The notes: generated from the letters alone by a model not told the origin. Shown: positions 39,007 to 48,087, counted from the stretch's first letter. The stretch: DNA of 64,000 nt from Methylomagnum ishizawai (GCF_019670005.1 NZ_AP019783.1:3808150-3872149), one strand, 5' to 3'. Numbers and translations: made by a program.

Positions 39007-39735
39007 CTAGCCGCGCAGCTCGAAATACTCGTGCAGGCACACCAATTCCTTGCCACCCAAGACGAGCTTATGGCCCTGCGCTTCCTTGCTGGATAGCTTG
39101 AGCGGGCTGGCACCGGCCTTGGCCATGAAATCGACATAATCCCGATAATTCTCGGCGCTGACGATTTCGTTGTACAACGGGGTTTTGAACACGACGATGT
39201 ATAGCACGGAGATATCCGCGCCCGCGGCCAGGGTTCCGGCGGTGGCATAGAGGAGTTGATAACGGACCTCGAATACCGATGGGTCCGGGCTTGCGAAATG
39301 GAGTTTGAGCAGCTGTTCCATCCTGGCGGGGGCGTGGGTCGATTCGCCGGCGATTTGCCGGGCCTTGGCGGCAAGATAGGCTTCCCTGACCAGCGCACCG
39401 AAGGGTTCATCGACCTTGGCCTCCACCCCCACGAACAGGGATTTCCCCGATCCCGTCCGCCCATAAATCCCCAGGTCGTGCATCCGGCCCCGCCCGAATA
39501 GGTCGAAGCGGATTTCACGTTCGGGGATGGCCTTTTCGAATTCCACCGCTTCCCCCAGCGCATCGGCAATCCTGGCCCGCAGGGCACCGGCCCCATCCCG
39601 ATGCAGTATGAACTCCGCCATCGAGTAGGCGCTGCGGTGTTCTTTCCATTGCTGCGCCGACCGCGGGGATTGGTAGAGCCTAGCCCAGGCGGCCAATGAA
39701 TCGATCCGTTTGCCTTGGTTATCGACGATGTCCAT
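39007..39735 (-). CDS. Uncharacterised protein with nuclease-like E-x-K motif
   Basis: Not assigned to a characterised family. It has 242 residues and is probably soluble, with no signal peptide. The segment MHDLGIYGRTGSGKSLFVG followed by V-E-A-K contains an acidic residue before an E-x-K strand, as in PD-(D/E)xK nuclease folds; the GSGKS string there is more likely a turn than a P-loop, since it sits between two strands. No methylase or defence partner is next to it. It lies 68 bp downstream of the nucleotidyltransferase on the same strand, so co-transcription is possible. Confidence 0.65.
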   Translation of the reverse strand: MDIVDNQGKRIDSLAAWARLYQSPRSAQQWKEHRSAYSMAEFILHRDGAGALRARIADALGEAVEFEKAIPEREIRFDLFGRGRMHDLGIYGRTGSGKSLFVGVEAKVDEPFGALVREAYLAAKARQIAGESTHAPARMEQLLKLHFASPDPSVFEVRYQLLYATAGTLAAGADISVLYIVVFKTPLYNEIVSAENYRDYVDFMAKAGASPLKLSSKEAQGHKLVLGGKELVCLHEYFELRG

Positions 39736-39803
39736 GGTTGATTCCTAAAGTCCGGTGGCGGGAGCGGGCCGAACTCCCCTCGATTACTTGGCGCGACAAG
39801 CGA

Positions 39804-40991
39804 CTATGGATAATCCACCCGCTTTATCCGCTTCCAAATACGCCACGCGGGAAGGATGACGGCATCTATAACGATGCGGGCGACGGGATAGAGGAAGGCC
39901 AGCCGATCGGGCAGGGGCAGTATGCGGAAATGCGGCACACGCGGGGTCAATAGCGTGCGTAGGCCGTAGCGTATGCGGTCGGCGACGCGCTCGCGCACGC
40001 ACCAGCGGAAACGGGTCAGCCGGAACACGTCGCGGGTTTCGCCTTGGGAAAACGGCAGGCCGCGCTCGATGTGCGCCACCAGGCCGGGGATCGCCGGGTC
40101 GGCCAGCGCTTGATCGACGAGGTGGATAGGCACGTCGGCACCGACCAGCCTCTGGGCCAGCAGCACCGCCAGCAGCAACATGCGTCGGCAACCGCAGGCG
40201 GTGGCGCGTTCCAACGCCAACCGCGCATCGAGCGTCGGCCAAGCGGCGAAAATGGCCGCGATGTCGCTCAGCCACACCAGCCGCGACCATTCCTCCTTCG
40301 AGCCATGCACCGCGGCCACGAGCAGCGTGTCCTCGGGCGACAGCCCCCGTACCCGGCCCAAGCCCGGCGCTTCGAATTCGACCGCCCGGGCGAACAACGC
40401 ATCCACATCGATCCCGGCGCAAAAGGTCCGGGGCACCAAGGCCCAGTGTGGTTCGATCGGGATGCGGCCAGGGGCGAACAAAATATCCTGGCCGTTGTAA
40501 TCGTGGTAATCGCGCAGGCGGCTGGGCGGCAGGTCCTCCAGATCGCCGCGATACCCGAGCGCCGCCAGCACGGCCAACGCGGCGTCCCGGTGCGCGGGGC
40601 GGATTAACAGGTCTAGATCGCGGAAACGGCGTAACCCAGGATGCGCATAGACCCGGCAGGCAAAACCCGGCCCCTTGATCGGCATCACATCGACACCGGC
40701 CGCTTCGAGCTTGTCGAGCAATTCGCGCAACTCCCCCAAGCCGGAGGCGAACGAGGCCGCGCAGGCTTCGAGATAGGCTTGGCAGGCCACGGCCATGTCC
40801 CCGGAGGCCGCCCCGAGTGCCGACATATGGTGGCATAAGAAACCGGCGGTGCCGTGATCGAGGGCTTGGCGTATCAGCCATTCCGAATGGCCCGAACCAG
40901 CCCCGGACAACAAGCGTTCCCCATGGCCGGACAGCCGCGGGCGGGCGGTTTCGAGCAGGAGCGAAAAGTCGGGCTGGCTATTCAAAGGCAC
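39804..40991 (-). CDS. Nucleotidyltransferase family protein (NTP_transf_5-like)
   Basis: About 395 residues. The core motif VMPIKGPGFACRVYAHPGLR with RFRDLDLLI further on has the K-G and D-x-D pattern of the uncharacterised nucleotidyltransferase family (PF14907-like). Members are known to occur next to HprK-related kinases and PqqD-like proteins. The start is uncertain: GTG at 40991 is given; TTG at 40985 would overlap the upstream stop as TTGA, the same coupling seen for prsR. It is the fourth gene of the modification cluster. It probably transfers a nucleotide or phospho-sugar to an unknown acceptor. Confidence 0.82.
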   Translation of the reverse strand: MPLNSQPDFSLLLETARPRLSGHGERLLSGAGSGHSEWLIRQALDHGTAGFLCHHMSALGAASGDMAVACQAYLEACAASFASGLGELRELLDKLEAAGVDVMPIKGPGFACRVYAHPGLRRFRDLDLLIRPAHRDAALAVLAALGYRGDLEDLPPSRLRDYHDYNGQDILFAPGRIPIEPHWALVPRTFCAGIDVDALFARAVEFEAPGLGRVRGLSPEDTLLVAAVHGSKEEWSRLVWLSDIAAIFAAWPTLDARLALERATACGCRRMLLLAVLLAQRLVGADVPIHLVDQALADPAIPGLVAHIERGLPFSQGETRDVFRLTRFRWCVRERVADRIRYGLRTLLTPRVPHFRILPLPDRLAFLYPVARIVIDAVILPAWRIWKRIKRVDYP

Positions 40992-43177
40992 GGGGCCGGG
41001 GCCATGGGGCCGGGGCTTTCGTCGTTGGCCGCACCGCCGCCGATGCGGCGGCACAGGTCCAGCACGGCTCCGGCATCCTGGTCGAGATCGCTGCCGGTCA
41101 GCTCATAACAATCGAGGCGCCCGATGAAACCCACCAGGGCCATCGCATCCACTAGTTCGAGCGGCCGCGGGATCGCGACGCAGTTCTGCATGAGCAAGCC
41201 GAACGCCTCGGCGGGCGACAGCTTGCGCAGCGATTGCGGAGCGCCGGCCACATAGCGCCGGAACACCAGCAATCTGGCCTCCGCGCTATGGCCCGGCGGC
41301 GGCAGGCTCGCGGGCGGCGGTGGCAGATAACGCACTTCGAGGCCGTCTTCGCGGATATGCGTGGGCAAGCCGGCCAAACCAGGGAAATACGGTTCGAGCA
41401 GGGCGAGCCCCTTGGACTTGACACACAAACTGGTCGGCAGCGGCCTGATTGCGCGGTGGCCACGTTCGAGCAGGACGACTTCGTCGGAGAAATAGGTGCC
41501 GCCGGCCGCCACCAGGCGCGCGGTCAACATCGTCTTGCCATTGCCCGCCTGGCCCGGCAACAGCACCAGGCAAGCATGGCACTCGACCGCGCCCGCGTGG
41601 ATCTGCACCCTGAAATCCTGCCGTCCGATGGCGCGGTCGAACAACTGGAATTTCAGCGGGGGCGCGAGCGCGGCGGGGTTCTCGCCGCAATGTAGCATTT
41701 TCTCGCCATGGAAAAGATACACATAATCGAGGATGCGGGCCACGGTGTAGGTCTCCATGGCCGATCCGCCGGCCGCCACCCGCAGATGCGCCAGCACCGG
41801 GTGGATGCGTTGTTCGAGTTCGCGGTCGCCGTAGCGGACCAGCATCCGCGATCCGAGCAGTTCGTAGGTATGCGGGACGAAATCGAAATGATCGCCATCG
41901 AAGCAGGGTCCGCGGCGGCGCGACCCCGGCACGGGTGCCGGGTTTTCACCGGCCCGGCGGAGCAAGCCCTGGCCCAGCCAGTGCGCGGCCAGGTCCGCGA
42001 TCTCCCGGACCGTGGTTTCCGGCGGCGCCTGGCGCGCGGCGGCTTGCTCGTCGGCGATGCGCGACCAGGAATACCCTTCCTGCCGGGCGCACCAGACGAA
42101 TGCGGCGGAGTCGTTGAGCTGGTAGAACTCGCCAGCCCGCTCATGGAACAGCAGGCCATCGTCGCCAAGCACGAAGAAATGGGTGCGTGCTATCGGCACC
42201 AGGTCTTCGGTGGGCAAGGTGGCCGACGGGCTGCCCGCCGTCCGGCGGACGAAGGGAAACACCCGCGCATAATCGGCGATGGTGCGCCCGGCGAAATCAA
42301 CACCGCTGAAGGCTTGATAATCGGCCAAACTGCGGCGCGAACCGAGACCGTATCGTCCGAGCGCCGCCACTTCCCCCGGCGTGCTCGCCGCGGGATTGCA
42401 CAAGGCCCGCATACGCCGCAGCGTGTGCCGATGGCGCTCGCTCCACGCGGCCGCGTCGTTCCAATGGCGCGCGCTCTCTTTGCGTCCGTAGTAGTGGTAG
42501 ATGAGCGTGCGCGAAGGCGAAAACAGGTCGAAGCCCGCAGTCCAAAGCCGGACGGCCAGGTTCTGCTCCTCGCCATTGAAATAGATTTCCGGGTCGGCCG
42601 GCACGTCCCGCAAGATGCGCGAAGGTCCGAAAATGAAACCTCCGGCGCAGGCCGCCGTCGGCATGGGCCGTTCGACCACCACGTCGGGCGGCGGCTCGGC
42701 GCAGGACAGTTCGAGCAGGCCGTTGGGCAGAAAGCACTTGATGTATTGGACCATGGCCCGCTCGCGCTCGATCAGCCGGTCCGGCGGAATGTAGCCCGGC
42801 GGGTAGCCGGTCAATACCGGGTCATCCGAGTCACAGGCCGCGAGCATAGCCAACATCGCTTGATCCCAATCCTGGACGAAGCGCATATGGCTATCGATTT
42901 GCAGGCAATACGGCTCGCCCTGCCACAGGCTCTGTGCTTGCTGGCGGGCCCACCCCAGTCCCTCGGCCTCGTCGACATGGAAATGCACCGCGCGCACTTG
43001 CGACGGATTGCTCTCCACGCTGAAGCAGTCGGCGTCGAGTTCGGGAATTGTTTGCCAGCAGATACCGACGAATATCCGTTCCGGGTGCTTGGCCTTGAGG
43101 AATAGGTCGCGCACGGTCCATTGGCATTCGCGGTCGCGGTAGCTGGTGATATTAACGAAGATGTGTGGATGCGGCAT
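40982..43177 (-). CDS. Fusion: GlcNAc-transferase-like domain + PqqD-like domain + HprK-like kinase domain
   Basis: The protein has 731 residues with three parts. Residues 1-310 match the Skp1-type glycosyltransferase family (PF11397-like): IFVNITSYRDRECQWTVRDL, LGWARQQAQSLW, QIDSHMRFVQDWD (the metal-binding D-S-H) and FNGEEQNLAVRLW. Residues about 330-408 resemble PqqD (LVPIARTHFFVLGDDG, FYQLNDSAAFVW), a peptide-recognition fold. Residues about 430-712 resemble HPr kinase relatives with Walker A GQAGNGKT (542-549) and FSDEVVLLE. Glycosyltransferase, peptide recognition and kinase in one chain is unusual. It lies 6 bp after the GT25-like gene. The specificity is inferred. Confidence 0.85.
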   Translation of the reverse strand: MPHPHIFVNITSYRDRECQWTVRDLFLKAKHPERIFVGICWQTIPELDADCFSVESNPSQVRAVHFHVDEAEGLGWARQQAQSLWQGEPYCLQIDSHMRFVQDWDQAMLAMLAACDSDDPVLTGYPPGYIPPDRLIERERAMVQYIKCFLPNGLLELSCAEPPPDVVVERPMPTAACAGGFIFGPSRILRDVPADPEIYFNGEEQNLAVRLWTAGFDLFSPSRTLIYHYYGRKESARHWNDAAAWSERHRHTLRRMRALCNPAASTPGEVAALGRYGLGSRRSLADYQAFSGVDFAGRTIADYARVFPFVRRTAGSPSATLPTEDLVPIARTHFFVLGDDGLLFHERAGEFYQLNDSAAFVWCARQEGYSWSRIADEQAAARQAPPETTVREIADLAAHWLGQGLLRRAGENPAPVPGSRRRGPCFDGDHFDFVPHTYELLGSRMLVRYGDRELEQRIHPVLAHLRVAAGGSAMETYTVARILDYVYLFHGEKMLHCGENPAALAPPLKFQLFDRAIGRQDFRVQIHAGAVECHACLVLLPGQAGNGKTMLTARLVAAGGTYFSDEVVLLERGHRAIRPLPTSLCVKSKGLALLEPYFPGLAGLPTHIREDGLEVRYLPPPPASLPPPGHSAEARLLVFRRYVAGAPQSLRKLSPAEAFGLLMQNCVAIPRPLELVDAMALVGFIGRLDCYELTGSDLDQDAGAVLDLCRRIGGGAANDESPGPMAPAPCL

Positions 43178-43183
43178 CGCAGG

Positions 43184-43822
43184 TCAGGGCTCGAAGTGGG
43201 TCTGGACCGAAGCGTCCTCGAAGGGCAGCAGCGCCGGCACCGTCGTGACCACCGGCCTCACGACAAACGACTGTTCGATCCGGGCCAAGTAACGGTCGAT
43301 ATCGCCATTGCGGGCCAGCCACTCCTCGGCATCGCCCACATCGGCGGGCCAATCGCCGAGGATGCTGGAATATACGTCGCGGTTGTAGGCCAGGGCGTGC
43401 GGGTTGGTGATGTCCCTGGCCCGGTCCAGGTGGCGGCAGCCCGGCTCCGGCGGCGGCACGATGGGCCACCATCCGCCGAGATAGCACAGGTTCCAGGGGC
43501 GTTGTCCCAACTCGGCGGTTGCCTGGGCCAGGATGTCGTTCGCGCGGTCGAGGAAATGCACGTCGCCGCTCAGCACCAACACGCAACGCGCCCCGCGGTC
43601 GTGGGCCGCCTGTACCGCTTGGCGATGCGATAGCAAGACGCCGATGCGGGGATCGCCCGGCGTCGATAGGGCCGGTATTGGCTCCACCCGCCCGGCGATA
43701 CCCAAGCGCTCCAATCGCGCCCACACCTTGGCCGCTCTCTGTGCTTGCGCGTTGGGGTGGACATAATAGACGACATCGAAGAATCCAAAGCCGTCCATCT
43801 GGACCCGGTCTGGCTGGTTCAT
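43184..43822 (-). CDS. GT25-like glycosyltransferase
   Basis: The protein has 212 residues. The pattern FGFFDVVYYVH ... IPALSTPGDPRIGVLLSHRQAVQAA and CVLVLSGDVHFL matches GT25 (LPS/collagen galactosyltransferase) enzymes, which have G-x-x-L-S-H and V-L-E-D-D-V; here the acidic motif is LSGDV, a change of the first two acidic positions. WNLCYLGGWWP and THALAYNRD-like ITNPHALAYNRD fit too. Activity is uncertain because of the altered motif. The ATG at 43822 lacks a strong ribosome site; an internal ATG at 43798 is possible. Confidence 0.72.
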   Translation of the reverse strand: MNQPDRVQMDGFGFFDVVYYVHPNAQAQRAAKVWARLERLGIAGRVEPIPALSTPGDPRIGVLLSHRQAVQAAHDRGARCVLVLSGDVHFLDRANDILAQATAELGQRPWNLCYLGGWWPIVPPPEPGCRHLDRARDITNPHALAYNRDVYSSILGDWPADVGDAEEWLARNGDIDRYLARIEQSFVVRPVVTTVPALLPFEDASVQTHFEP

Positions 43823-44000
43823 GAAAAATAAGCGATTCAATGGTGATACCGGCTGCTGGAGGCGAAGGACGCGACCAGCGCGTAACCTTACCAACAAGCG
43901 GATGCGATTATAAGGTGCCTTCGGAAGACGACCGACCGGCCGTGGCTGTCGGGCCGCGGGCGGTCGGTTTCGAGCGGGGACGGGAGCTTGGGTTGGTTGT

Positions 44001-44414
44001 TCAGTTGAGCGCGGTCGAATAGTCGACCATCTTGTAGCCGGTGCGATGGATCGACACGGCCTCGGGCTTGACGGCCTCGATTTCGTCCGCCATCACACCG
44101 ACGAAGCGCTGTTGGCTCCAGGTATAGCGGAACGAATAGAGCGCTACGCCGTTCGGCAATGTGCCTTCGCGCACGATGTCGGTCTTCAGGCGGCGGTCGC
44201 TCGGTATGTTGAGGGTCGTCGTCACGGGCGGGCCGTAGGAACTCGCCCTGGCAGGGATGCTCGCGGCTTGGAGGAGCAGTACGGCCGCCGGTGCGCCCAC
44301 CGCGTAGCGGCCGGCACGCTTGAGGAAGTCACGCCGATCCTCAGCACTGAGGGGGGCCGGATTGTCAGCGAAAGCCGATTCGTTCCGATGAGTATCTGAT
44401 GCGCTCTGGTTCAT
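44001..44414 (-). CDS. Tat-exported mini-protein with endosialidase-chaperone (peptidase S74) domain
   Basis: The protein has 137 residues. A twin-arginine signal (RRDFLKRAG, Arg27-Arg28) is followed by a hydrophobic stretch and an A-R-A cleavage site near residue 57. A stretch of only 14 residues (58-71, rich in Ser, Thr, Pro) precedes SDRRLKTDI (Ser72, Lys77), FRYTW, FVGVMADEIEAVKPEAV and GYKMVDYSTAL, the signature of intramolecular chaperone domains that self-cleave just before the serine. The ATG at 44414 is preferred over a TTG three codons earlier. It is the first gene of the modification cluster and its most likely substrate. The domain is normally found behind large tail fibres, so its presence on a tiny exported protein is odd. 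Confidence 0.78.
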   Translation of the reverse strand: MNQSASDTHRNESAFADNPAPLSAEDRRDFLKRAGRYAVGAPAAVLLLQAASIPARASSYGPPVTTTLNIPSDRRLKTDIVREGTLPNGVALYSFRYTWSQQRFVGVMADEIEAVKPEAVSIHRTGYKMVDYSTALN

Positions 44415-45007
44415 GGTTCTCAAACCTTATGTTGCGGTTACTGGGAAAAAACGTTAAGGAAGCGCCGATTTAATCGCTTCTCCGGACTCCCGGAAAGTGT
44501 GCCTATTAAATCGATTAAATTCAACGTCCTCTTGTAAAAATTAGACATGGCCTCGGTAGCGTGTCAAGTTCCGGCCCAGGGTCTTGCGATTTTTTGTAGA
44601 GCGCCGGCTTCGGCAAGCCGAACAATCGGTGAAATAGGAGACATCGCGCGCCCCGATGGCGTGGGCAACGCCGATACTTTAAGAAAGGGCCGACCCGATT
44701 CGGCCCACCGTCCATCCCAGTTTCACGAAACATCCAGCCGTTTCACAGCATTTCACCAGAAACGCCCTGAAACACCGCCCGTCCCGCCTCCCGCTCCGGC
44801 GTTCCATCCCCATCCCCAAGCCCCATAAGGGTTTTAGCGGTTTGGCACAGTGCTTGGTAATATTAGAAAGTGCTGATAGCTAAACTTCTCGGCGCACCGC
44901 GTCGCGACACGGAGTCGTGATGATTCCCCCCTCAGCCAGGGATGGCCTTTTCAGGGGACCACGGCAGCCACAAGACCCGCGATCCGTCATCCCCAAGAGG
45001 TAGCGCC
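44415..45007. other. Divergent intergenic region between modification cluster and cytochrome bd operon
   Basis: 593 bp without a convincing gene. Part of it (44440-44560) is AT-rich, with ATTTAATCG (44468-44476) inverted at 44512-44520 (CGATTAAAT), which overlaps an AATCGATT palindrome. A sigma-54-like element lies at 44842-44858, 149 bp before cydP. A possible 93-codon ORF across 44547-44828 has no ribosome site or normal codon pattern and was left out. Confidence 0.55.
44842..44858 (+). promoter_or_regulatory. Near-consensus sigma-54-like promoter upstream of cydP
   Basis: TTGGCACAGTGCTTGGT: the -24 box TTGGCAC is perfect, but the -12 box reads TTGG where TTGC is expected (GG-N10-GG instead of GG-N10-GC). 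Spacing is right. It could be a weak or degraded RpoN site. Confidence 0.35.
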
Positions 45008-45214
45008 ATGCCGAATCCACACAGAAAAACGACGCGCCCCCGCCTGGGACGGGAAATCGCCTACGCTCTAGGCGTCAAGGTCTTGCTGCTCATGGCCCTG
45101 TGGTGGGCGGTGTTCAGGCCGCAACCGGGAGCGGCCAAGCCCGATGTGGCGGACCTATTCCAGCCCGGTCCCCCTTCTTCCCCACACCAGGAGAAACCCC
45201 ATGATTTCCGGTGA
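45008..45214 (+). CDS. cydP: CydP, small subunit of cytochrome bd oxidase
   Basis: The protein has 68 residues: a basic N-terminus, one transmembrane helix ([18 protein letters not shown]) and a short Pro-rich tail. The pattern [20 protein letters not shown] immediately before cydA matches the CydP family of small subunits. It probably stabilises the oxidase. GAGG precedes the ATG, and the last 14 bases overlap the cydA start region. Confidence 0.85.
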   Translation: MPNPHRKTTRPRLGREIAYALGVKVLLLMALWWAVFRPQPGAAKPDVADLFQPGPPSSPHQEKPHDFR

Positions 45215-46784
45215 AGAAATCGTCAACCTGTCGAGGCTGCAATTCGGCCTCACCGCCATGTATCACTTCCTGTTCGTGCCCCTGACCCTGGGGCTGAGCT
45301 TCATCCTCGCCATCATGGAATCGGTCTACGTCATGACCGGCAAGCCGGTCTACAAGGACATGACCAAGTTCTGGGGCAAGCTGTTCGCCATCAATTTCGC
45401 GATGGGCGTCACCACCGGCATCACCCTGGAATTCCAGTTCGGCACCAATTGGGCCTATTACTCGCATTATGTCGGCGATATTTTCGGGCCGATCCTGGCT
45501 TCGGAAGGCTGGATGGCCTTCTTCCTGGAATCGACCCTGGTCGGCCTGTTCTTCTTCGGCTGGGACCGGCTCACCCAGGTGCAGCATCTGGCCGTGACCT
45601 GGCTGGTGGCGTTCGGCACCAGCTTCTCGGCGCTGTGGATTCTGATCGCCAATGGTTGGATGCAATATCCGGTGGGTTCCGAGTTCAACTACGAAACCCT
45701 GCGGATGGAAATGGCCTCGTTCGCCGAGGTGTTCTTCAACCCGGTGGCCCAGGTGAAATTCGTCCACACCGTGGCGGCGGGCTATGTGACCGGCTCCATG
45801 TTCGTGCTGGGGATCAGTTCCTGGTACCTGCTGCAACGGCGGGATTTGGGTTTCGCCCGCCGTTCTTTTTCCATCGCGGCGGGGTTCGGGCTGGCGTCGG
45901 TATTATCGGTGATCGTGCTGGGCGACGAGAGCGGCTATACCGAAGGCGAAACCCAGAAGATCAAACTGGCCGCCATCGAGGCCGAGTGGGACACCCATCA
46001 GCCACCCGCCAGTTTCACCGTGATCGGCTTCCCGGACCAGGAACAGGAACAAACCCATTTCGCCCTCAAGATTCCCTATGTGCTGGGCTTGATCGCCACC
46101 CGCTCCATCGACGAGGAGGTGAAAGGCTTGAAGGATTTGCGGGCCGACAGCGCCAAGCGCATCCGTAGCGGCAGGGTCGCCTACGGCGAATTGCAGAAGC
46201 TGCGCGGCGGCGATCAGAGCGAAGCCGTGAAAGCCAGCTTCGACCAGCACAAGGCGGACCTGGGCTATGGCCTGTTGCTCAAGCGCTATACCGCCGACCC
46301 GGCCCAAGCCACCGAGGACATGATCCAAAAAGCCGCCAACGACACCATTCCCAGGGTGGCGCCCTTGTTCTGGACCTTCCGCATCATGGTGGCAGCAGGC
46401 TTCACCCTGTTGTTCATCTTCGGCGCGGCCTTCTACTACTGCGCGACCCGCGTGGCGGACCAGAAACGCTGGTTGTTGAAGATGGCGCTGTGGGGCATCC
46501 CCCTGCCCTGGATCGCCGCCGAAACCGGCTGGTTCGTGGCGGAATATGGCCGCCAGCCCTGGACCATCTCCGGCGTGCTGCCGACCCATCTCTCGGCCTC
46601 GAATATCGGTACGGATCAACTCTGGTTCGGCATCGCGGGCTTCCTGTTCTTCTATACCACCCTGCTGGTGATCGAGTTGTACCTGATGTTCAAGTACGCC
46701 CGGCTGGGACCGAGCAGCCTGCATACCGGGAAATATCATTTCGAGGCGCAGGCACCGGCCAGCGCCGCGCCCCTGGCCCACTGA
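45201..46784 (+). CDS. cydA: Cytochrome bd ubiquinol oxidase subunit I
   Basis: The protein has 527 residues. It has [21 protein letters not shown] with the haem-ligand histidine (His22 here), [15 protein letters not shown], the conserved [19 protein letters not shown], and a long Q-loop of about 130 residues including [13 protein letters not shown]. This is the long Q-loop, E. coli-like type. It oxidises quinol and reduces O2 at low oxygen. AGGAG seven bases upstream fixes the ATG at 45201. It begins inside cydP and is followed by cydB after 10 bp. Confidence 0.97.
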   Translation: MISGEEIVNLSRLQFGLTAMYHFLFVPLTLGLSFILAIMESVYVMTGKPVYKDMTKFWGKLFAINFAMGVTTGITLEFQFGTNWAYYSHYVGDIFGPILASEGWMAFFLESTLVGLFFFGWDRLTQVQHLAVTWLVAFGTSFSALWILIANGWMQYPVGSEFNYETLRMEMASFAEVFFNPVAQVKFVHTVAAGYVTGSMFVLGISSWYLLQRRDLGFARRSFSIAAGFGLASVLSVIVLGDESGYTEGETQKIKLAAIEAEWDTHQPPASFTVIGFPDQEQEQTHFALKIPYVLGLIATRSIDEEVKGLKDLRADSAKRIRSGRVAYGELQKLRGGDQSEAVKASFDQHKADLGYGLLLKRYTADPAQATEDMIQKAANDTIPRVAPLFWTFRIMVAAGFTLLFIFGAAFYYCATRVADQKRWLLKMALWGIPLPWIAAETGWFVAEYGRQPWTISGVLPTHLSASNIGTDQLWFGIAGFLFFYTTLLVIELYLMFKYARLGPSSLHTGKYHFEAQAPASAAPLAH

Positions 46785-46794
46785 GGATTCCGCC

Positions 46795-47931
46795 ATGTTC
46801 GACTATGAAACCTTGCGCTTCATCTGGTGGCTGTTCACCGGCGTCGTCATCATCGCCTTCGTGCTGACTTCGGGCTTCGATTTCGGCATCTGCGCCCTGC
46901 TGCCCTTCCTGGGCAAGACCGACCCGGAACGCCGCGCCATCATCAACACCGTGGGCGGCACCTGGGAAGGCAACCAGGTCTGGCTGATTTTGTTGGGCGG
47001 CGCCTTGTTCGCGGTGTGGCCCACGGTCTACGCCACCCTGTTCTCGGGGCTGTATGTGGCGATGCTGCTGGTGTTGTTCGCCCTGTTCTTCCGGCCCGCC
47101 GGTTTCGACTACCGCAGCAAGCTGGAAAACCCCATTTGGCGCAATGCCTGGGATTGGGGGTTGTTCATCGGCGGGGCGGTGCCGCCCATCCTCCTGGGCG
47201 TGCTGGTCGGGAATCTGGTGCAGGGCTTGCCCTTCCATTTCGACCCGGATTTGCGGCCCTACTACGACGGCAGCTTCTTCGCCTTGTTGAACCCGTTCGC
47301 CTTGCTGTGCGGCGTGGCTTCCTTGCTGATCTGCCTGTTCCATGGCGCGATCTATCTCAAGTGGCGCACCGAGGGCGTGCTTTATCTCCGCGCCTTGGCG
47401 GTGGTGAAGGTGTTGGGTCCGGTGGTCCTGGGCGTGGTCGGTTTGATCGCCGTGTGGACCGCGCTGGGGATGAGCCTGCCGGAAATCACCCAGTCCGCCG
47501 GGACCGCCGGGCCGTCCAATCCGCTGAATAAAACCGTGGTCATGAACGCGGGCTGGATGGGCCAGTTCTTCACCCATCCCTGGATGTTGCTGGCCCCGAT
47601 GCTGGGGTTCGGTGCCCTGTTCGCGGCGTGGCGCTTGGCGCTGGAACATACCTCCTCTGCCGCCTTCGTGTTCAGCGGGCTGGGCATCGCCGGGATTTTG
47701 CTGTCGCTGGGCTTCGGGCTGTTCCCGTTCCTGCTGATCTCGACCACCAACCCCAGCCATAGCCTTTCGATCTGGGACGCGAGTTCCAGCCAGTTCACCC
47801 TGGCCCTGGCGTTCTGGATCACGGTGGTGTTCCTGCCCATCGTGCTGGCCTACACCCGCTGGGTCTACAAGGTGCTGTGGGGCAGCGTGACCCCGGAAAC
47901 CGTGCTGAAAGACCAGCACACGCTTTATTGA
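46795..47931 (+). CDS. cydB: Cytochrome bd ubiquinol oxidase subunit II
   Basis: The protein has 378 residues with about eight or nine membrane helices. It has SGFDFGICALLPFLGKTDPERR, NTVGGTWEGNQVWLILLGGALF and HPWMLLAPMLGFGAL, the family signatures of CydB. It forms the heterodimer with CydA and supports haem b/d positioning. The operon order cydP-A-B-X is complete, with cydX starting 12 bp downstream. Confidence 0.97.
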   Translation: MFDYETLRFIWWLFTGVVIIAFVLTSGFDFGICALLPFLGKTDPERRAIINTVGGTWEGNQVWLILLGGALFAVWPTVYATLFSGLYVAMLLVLFALFFRPAGFDYRSKLENPIWRNAWDWGLFIGGAVPPILLGVLVGNLVQGLPFHFDPDLRPYYDGSFFALLNPFALLCGVASLLICLFHGAIYLKWRTEGVLYLRALAVVKVLGPVVLGVVGLIAVWTALGMSLPEITQSAGTAGPSNPLNKTVVMNAGWMGQFFTHPWMLLAPMLGFGALFAAWRLALEHTSSAAFVFSGLGIAGILLSLGFGLFPFLLISTTNPSHSLSIWDASSSQFTLALAFWITVVFLPIVLAYTRWVYKVLWGSVTPETVLKDQHTLY

Positions 47932-47943
47932 GAGGACGCGAAC

Positions 47944-48087
47944 ATGTGGTACTTCACTTGGATCCTGGGCGTCGGACTGGCCTGCGCCTTCGGCATCATC
48001 AACGCCATGTGGCTGGAAGCGGAATGCGATATGGACCATTGCGGCGGCGAGGGCGAACCGGAATGCGTGCCGCGCCGCCGGACATGA
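47944..48087 (+). CDS. cydX: CydX, small subunit of cytochrome bd oxidase
   Basis: The protein has 47 residues. The helix WYFTWILGVGLACAFGIINA followed by M-W-L-E is the CydX/CbdX signature. An unusual acidic and cysteine-containing tail follows (E-C-D-M-D-H-C and E-P-E-C), longer than in E. coli CydX (37 residues). CydX is needed for haem stability and activity of the oxidase. It follows cydB closely with GAGAGGA upstream. Confidence 0.96.
   Translation: MWYFTWILGVGLACAFGIINAMWLEAECDMDHCGGEGEPECVPRRRT

Noticed and set aside
39007-39735. GSGKS string read as an ATP-binding P-loop
   Set aside because: It lacks the hydrophobic strand and following helix of a Walker A site; a turn between strands of a nuclease-like fold is more likely.
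44547-44828. Possible 93-residue ORF upstream of cydP
   Set aside because: No ribosome site, erratic composition, overlaps likely promoter sequence.
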